From the NCBI GenBank assembly GCA_947501615.1, contig CANMWK010000013.1, positions 62,001 to 126,000 of the forward strand: 64,000 nt of DNA, read 5' to 3'. The stretch comes from an uncultured Tenacibaculum sp. (lineage in GTDB: Bacteria > Bacteroidota > Bacteroidia > Flavobacteriales > Flavobacteriaceae). Every line of letters begins with the position of its first letter. Positions within the stretch are counted from its first letter, which is position 1. The notes under the pieces were generated by a model. That model was given only the letters and a program-made list of their open reading frames with translations. It did no database searches and was not told the DNA's origin. Below, piece by piece: positions 60,866-64,000 of this stretch. The translations under genes were made by a program, and so were the position numbers.

Positions 60866-63378
60866 GGTTCAGGCATTTTTTGTTCTCGCATTGGCACAAA
60901 AACAAGATTATCGTCTTCTTCTTTACTATTCACAAAATGATTGAAACGTTTCATCATTTCAGGATCATTTATAGCTTGTGTCCATTCACATTTGAATCGA
61001 TTCACTAAGGTTTGCATTTCTTGTTCTAGATCTTCAGCAATACCTAGTTTATCATCGATAATTACTTCTTTTAAATACGCTAAACCACCTTCTAATCGTT
61101 CTTGCCAAGCAGCAGTTCGTTGTAACGGTTTAGCAGTTCTCATGTAGAACATTAAATAACGATCTAAATATTTAATTACAGTTTCATTATCAATTTGTTC
61201 CGCAAATAATTCAGCATGACGAGGATTTGCACCACCATTTCCACCTACATATAAATTCCATCCACCTTCTACTGCGATTAATCCAAAATCTTTACCACGT
61301 GCTTCTGCACATTCACGGATACACCCAGAAACTCCACCTTTAATTTTGTGAGGAGCGCGAATACCTCGATATCGGTTTTCAAGTTCGATTCCGAAGCTTA
61401 CACTTTCGTCCATTCCGTAGCGACACCAAGTAGATCCAACGCAAGTTTTTACGGTTCTAAGTGATTTTCCATACGCATGTCCACTTTCAAAACCATGACC
61501 GATTAAATCTTTCCAAATTAGCGGTAATTGATTTAATGTTGCTCCAAATAGATCAACACGCACACCACCAGTTATTTTAGTATATAAATCATATTTTTTT
61601 GCAATCTGACCTAAAGCAATAAGTTTATCAGGAGTAATTTCTCCACCAGGAACTCTTGGAACAACAGAATATGTACCGTTTCTCTGAATATTCGCCATAA
61701 AACGATCGTTGGAATCTTGAATAGCATATTCTTCATTCGCCGTATCAGCATTAATTGTAGCCATTAAGGAAGCAACTAAAGGCTTACATTTTTCGCAACC
61801 ATGACCGCCATTTCCATGATTATCTAATACTTCGTTGAAAGTTTTGTAACCTTTAACCTGAATGATTTTATATAAATCTTGTCGATTTAAATCAAAATGT
61901 TCACAAACTGAATCTTTTACTTCTATTCCTAAAGATTTTAAAGTAGCATTGGTTAAATCACTAACCATAGGTTTGCATCCACCACAACCAGTTCCGGCTT
62001 TTGTACAACTCACAACTCCGGCTAGATCTGTAGCCTCTCCATTTTCTATAACACCACAAATTTGACCTTTTGTAACACTCTCACAAGAACATATTTGAGC
62101 ATCATCAGGTAAATCCATTACATCACCAAAAGCAGTATTTCCGTCACCAGCAGGTAAAATTAATTGCGCTGGATCTTCAGGAATTGCCATACTATTTAAA
62201 TATATCTGATGTAACATACTATAATCAGAAGCATCACCAACTAGAATACCACCTAGTAATTTTTTACCATCTAAACTGATATTTATTCTCTTATATAAAA
62301 ATTGAGTTTTATTTTCAAAAATTATAGAATGTCCTTTGTCCGCAGGCATAAAAGGTTCACCAAAACTAGCAACATCTACACCTATAAGTTTTAATTTGGT
62401 AGACATATCGATGTCTTCTTGCATAACAGATGCTGAAGTGCCAATAATTTGCTCAACAGCGATGGTAGCCATATCATAACCTGGAGCTACTAAACCGTAA
62501 ATCATTTGGTTGTATAAAGCAACTTCTCCGATGGCATATATATTAGGGTCTGAGGTTTGCATTTTATTGTTTACAATAATACCACCTCGAGTTCCTGTTT
62601 CTAAATTACATGTTTTAGCCAATTCATCTCTCGGGCGAATTCCTGCTGAGATGATAAGCATATCTACATCTAAACGATCTTCTTCACCAAACTGCATTCC
62701 AGTAATTTTTCCATCACCTAAAATTTCGCTTGTAGCTTTACTTAAATGAATATGTAAACCAATAGATTCTAGTTTTAGTTGTAGTACTTTACTACTTCGA
62801 ATATCTAATTGTCTTGGCATTAATTTAGGAGCAAACTCAACAACGTGAGGTTCTAATCCCATGTCTAAGACAGCTTTACCAGCTTCTAAACCTAATAAAC
62901 CGCCACCTAATATTGCTGCTTTAGCATTTGGTTTTTCAGCGTTTAACTTATCCGCATAAGCAAGCATTCCTTCTAAATCTTCAATAGTACGATACACAAA
63001 AACACCGTTTTTTTCTACACCTTTAATATTTGGAACAAAAGGAGATGATCCAGTAGCCAATACTAAATAATCATAAGTATATGCTTTACCATGAATCGTT
63101 TCTATAGTTTTAGCAACTTTGTCAATACTATTAACTCTAGTGTTAGTGATTAAATCAATATTATTATCGTTGTACCATTCTACTGGAGCCATTTCAAGTG
63201 CTTTCGCATCTTTATTTTCAAAATATTCACTTAGATGAACTCTATCATAAGCTGGTCTTGGTTCTTCTCCAAAAACAGTGATTTTAAAATCTTTTGAAGT
63301 TGCTTGTTCTGTAAATTTTTCACAGAATTTATAGCCAACCATTCCATTTCCGACAACGATAATGTGTTTCATATTCAT
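60856..63378 (-). CDS. nirB: nitrite reductase large subunit NirB
   Basis: This 840-aa enzyme reduces nitrite to ammonium with NAD(P)H. It has an N-terminal FAD/NAD domain (about 1-400: IVVGNGMVGYKF, AILGGGLLGLEAGKAV) and a BFD-type [2Fe-2S] domain (about 425-480; CSCESV ... GCGGCKP). A second BFD-like repeat (about 490-540) keeps fewer Cys. The siroheme/[4Fe-4S] domain has ligands C646, C652, C686 and C690 in TCVGSTWCRYG and GGVSGCIRECAEA. Length is standard. It is first in the operon nirB-nirD-DUF4202-kinase. A 16-bp operator candidate lies 18 nt upstream. Confidence 0.95.
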   Translation of the reverse strand: MNMKHIIVVGNGMVGYKFCEKFTEQATSKDFKITVFGEEPRPAYDRVHLSEYFENKDAKALEMAPVEWYNDNNIDLITNTRVNSIDKVAKTIETIHGKAYTYDYLVLATGSSPFVPNIKGVEKNGVFVYRTIEDLEGMLAYADKLNAEKPNAKAAILGGGLLGLEAGKAVLDMGLEPHVVEFAPKLMPRQLDIRSSKVLQLKLESIGLHIHLSKATSEILGDGKITGMQFGEEDRLDVDMLIISAGIRPRDELAKTCNLETGTRGGIIVNNKMQTSDPNIYAIGEVALYNQMIYGLVAPGYDMATIAVEQIIGTSASVMQEDIDMSTKLKLIGVDVASFGEPFMPADKGHSIIFENKTQFLYKRINISLDGKKLLGGILVGDASDYSMLHQIYLNSMAIPEDPAQLILPAGDGNTAFGDVMDLPDDAQICSCESVTKGQICGVIENGEATDLAGVVSCTKAGTGCGGCKPMVSDLTNATLKSLGIEVKDSVCEHFDLNRQDLYKIIQVKGYKTFNEVLDNHGNGGHGCEKCKPLVASLMATINADTANEEYAIQDSNDRFMANIQRNGTYSVVPRVPGGEITPDKLIALGQIAKKYDLYTKITGGVRVDLFGATLNQLPLIWKDLIGHGFESGHAYGKSLRTVKTCVGSTWCRYGMDESVSFGIELENRYRGIRAPHKIKGGVSGCIRECAEARGKDFGLIAVEGGWNLYVGGNGGANPRHAELFAEQIDNETVIKYLDRYLMFYMRTAKPLQRTAAWQERLEGGLAYLKEVIIDDKLGIAEDLEQEMQTLVNRFKCEWTQAINDPEMMKRFNHFVNSKEEDDNLVFVPMREQKMPEPWS

Positions 63379-63396
63379 TGATTTTGAATATAAAAC

Positions 63397-63412
63397 TACG
63401 TATAAATACTTA
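63397..63412. promoter_or_regulatory. candidate nitrate-regulon operator, site 3
   Basis: On the minus strand this reads TAAGTATTTATACGTA, differing from the nrtA site at one base. It ends 18 nt before the nirB ATG. A further TACGTATTAA half-site lies just upstream. A 12-mer ATAAAACTACGT beside it (63390-63401) also occurs beside the nrtA site (42784-42795). Confidence 0.65.
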
Positions 63413-63453
63413 ATTTAATACGTAAAAAATATAAAAAAAAGACCTTTTTAGTG

Positions 63454-63472
63454 TTATTTGATGATTAAATAA
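63454..63472. promoter_or_regulatory. AT-rich dyad in the nirB upstream region
   Basis: TTATTT (63454-63459) and AAATAA (63467-63472) flank GATGATT in a near-palindrome, of the size bound by Crp/FNR proteins. It lies about 75 bp upstream of nirB. Weak evidence in such AT-rich DNA. Confidence 0.3.
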
Positions 63473-63574
63473 TTTGAAAGCTTTTTTTTAAAAAAATCAC
63501 AATTTTTAATACTGTTAATTCATTTTTTTGAAATAGAAATGTAAGGCAGAATTTACATTACTACTCATTTAAAA

Positions 63575-63590
63575 TACCTAATTCTAGGTA
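63575..63590. promoter_or_regulatory. candidate NarL-type 7-2-7 site
   Basis: TACCTAATTCTAGGTA is a perfect 6-bp inverted repeat with TACCTAN heptamers in 7-2-7 spacing. Each matches 6 of 7 positions of the NarL consensus TACYYMT. It lies in the gap between nirB (-) and the right-edge gene (+), 55 nt before the latter's start. Confidence 0.45.
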
Positions 63591-63645
63591 ATCTATTAGC
63601 AATAAAACATCTATAGTTTTAAAGAGACAAAATCAACACAGTATC

Positions 63646-64000
63646 ATGATAGAAAAAAGAACTGAATTTGTGCATTGCAAAAATGTGGATTGTGATGAAA
63701 TTATTACGATAGAGACAAAACAATTACTAGGAAATTATATGAGCTTTCATCTCCAAAATGGAGAAAAATTTAAAAAAGACGAATTTGCAATATCACCAAA
63801 TAGTATCGAAGATTTTGAGGTTGTAAAAGACGATCTTTTGATTGTAAAAATTAGAGATGAAGCAATATCTAGTTTTATGATAGAAAGTACAGAAGACATA
63901 ATATCTTCTGATGTTGATTATTATAAAATTTTAAAAGAAGCACCAGAGAGTATTCATATTTATTTGACCTGTATTAGAGGTCATGAGCATAAATATAAAA
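63646..64000 (+). CDS. unknown protein, cut by the window edge
   Basis: An ATG ORF runs without stop to the right edge (118 codons seen). The visible part is soluble, acidic and mixed alpha/beta, beginning MIEKRTEFVHCKNVDCDE, with a C-x5-C pair (C11, C16) and later cysteines that could hold a metal. I do not recognise it. It is divergent from nirB and shares its regulatory gap, so a nitrogen-related role is possible. Confidence 0.55.
   Translation, partial: MIEKRTEFVHCKNVDCDEIITIETKQLLGNYMSFHLQNGEKFKKDEFAISPNSIEDFEVVKDDLLIVKIRDEAISSFMIESTEDIISSDVDYYKILKEAPESIHIYLTCIRGHEHKYK

Overview
The window looks like chromosomal DNA of a marine-type member of the Flavobacteriaceae (Bacteroidetes). The DNA is AT-rich. 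Two very large surface proteins end in type IX secretion (T9SS) sorting domains. There are a TonB-dependent receptor with a CarboxypepD_reg-like domain, many SpI/SpII exported proteins, and families mostly seen in Bacteroidetes (DUF2911, a DUF6503-like lipoprotein). Several genes are preceded by the Bacteroidetes -7 element TAnnTTTG rather than a sigma70 box. The genus cannot be fixed from the sequence alone. No rRNA, tRNA, CRISPR array, phage or transposase gene was seen.

Layout. 1-0.9 kb: an unknown helical protein and a 62-aa GG-leader, four-cysteine peptide (bacteriocin-like). 0.9-10.2 kb: minus-strand block with a beta-mannosidase lipoprotein, a YHS protein, a small membrane protein, a SnoaL-like protein, an AraC regulator with two DNA-binding domains, a TonB receptor and an M23 peptidase. 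10.3-12.8 kb: a coiled-coil protein, zapA, a 6S-like RNA and RNase Y. 13-18.3 kb: a 1276-aa T9SS protein built of A/B/C modules, then two paralogous outer-membrane barrels that share an almost identical promoter/terminator block. 18.3-25.1 kb: a DEAD-box helicase, a TlpA-like lipoprotein without CXXC, an ABC-F ATPase, and divergent oxyR/dps. 25.3-31.5 kb: a PhoX-like lipoprotein with a collagen-like spacer, an imelysin-like/di-heme peroxidase fusion, a DUF6503-like lipoprotein, a 34-aa membrane peptide and an SSS symporter. 31.8-37.8 kb: a lipoprotein and a DUF2911 protein (each followed by the same 36-bp terminator), a NIP-like aquaporin, an SDR protein and a retropepsin-like protease.

38-48.4 kb and 50.4-63.4 kb form a nitrate/nitrite assimilation locus. 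It holds mobA and moeA (molybdenum cofactor), an FNR-type regulator, an NrtA-NrtB-ATPase-ATPase importer with an alginate-export-type porin, and a minus-strand operon nirB-nirD-DUF4202-sensor kinase. The kinase carries a NarX-like P-box, and a NarL-type response regulator lies further downstream. A 6.6-kb T9SS gene sits between kinase and regulator, and an astacin-family protease with an 800-bp AT-rich leader region sits between the two halves of the locus. The nitrate reductase itself is not in the window.

The most interesting signal is a 16-bp near-palindrome (TAAGTATTAATACGTA and one-mismatch variants) immediately upstream of the FNR-like gene, nrtA and nirB, which probably marks a common operator of this regulon. 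A second is a 138-bp duplication of the 3' end of mobA that brackets an S41 peptidase gene and leaves a footprint of insertion or recombination.
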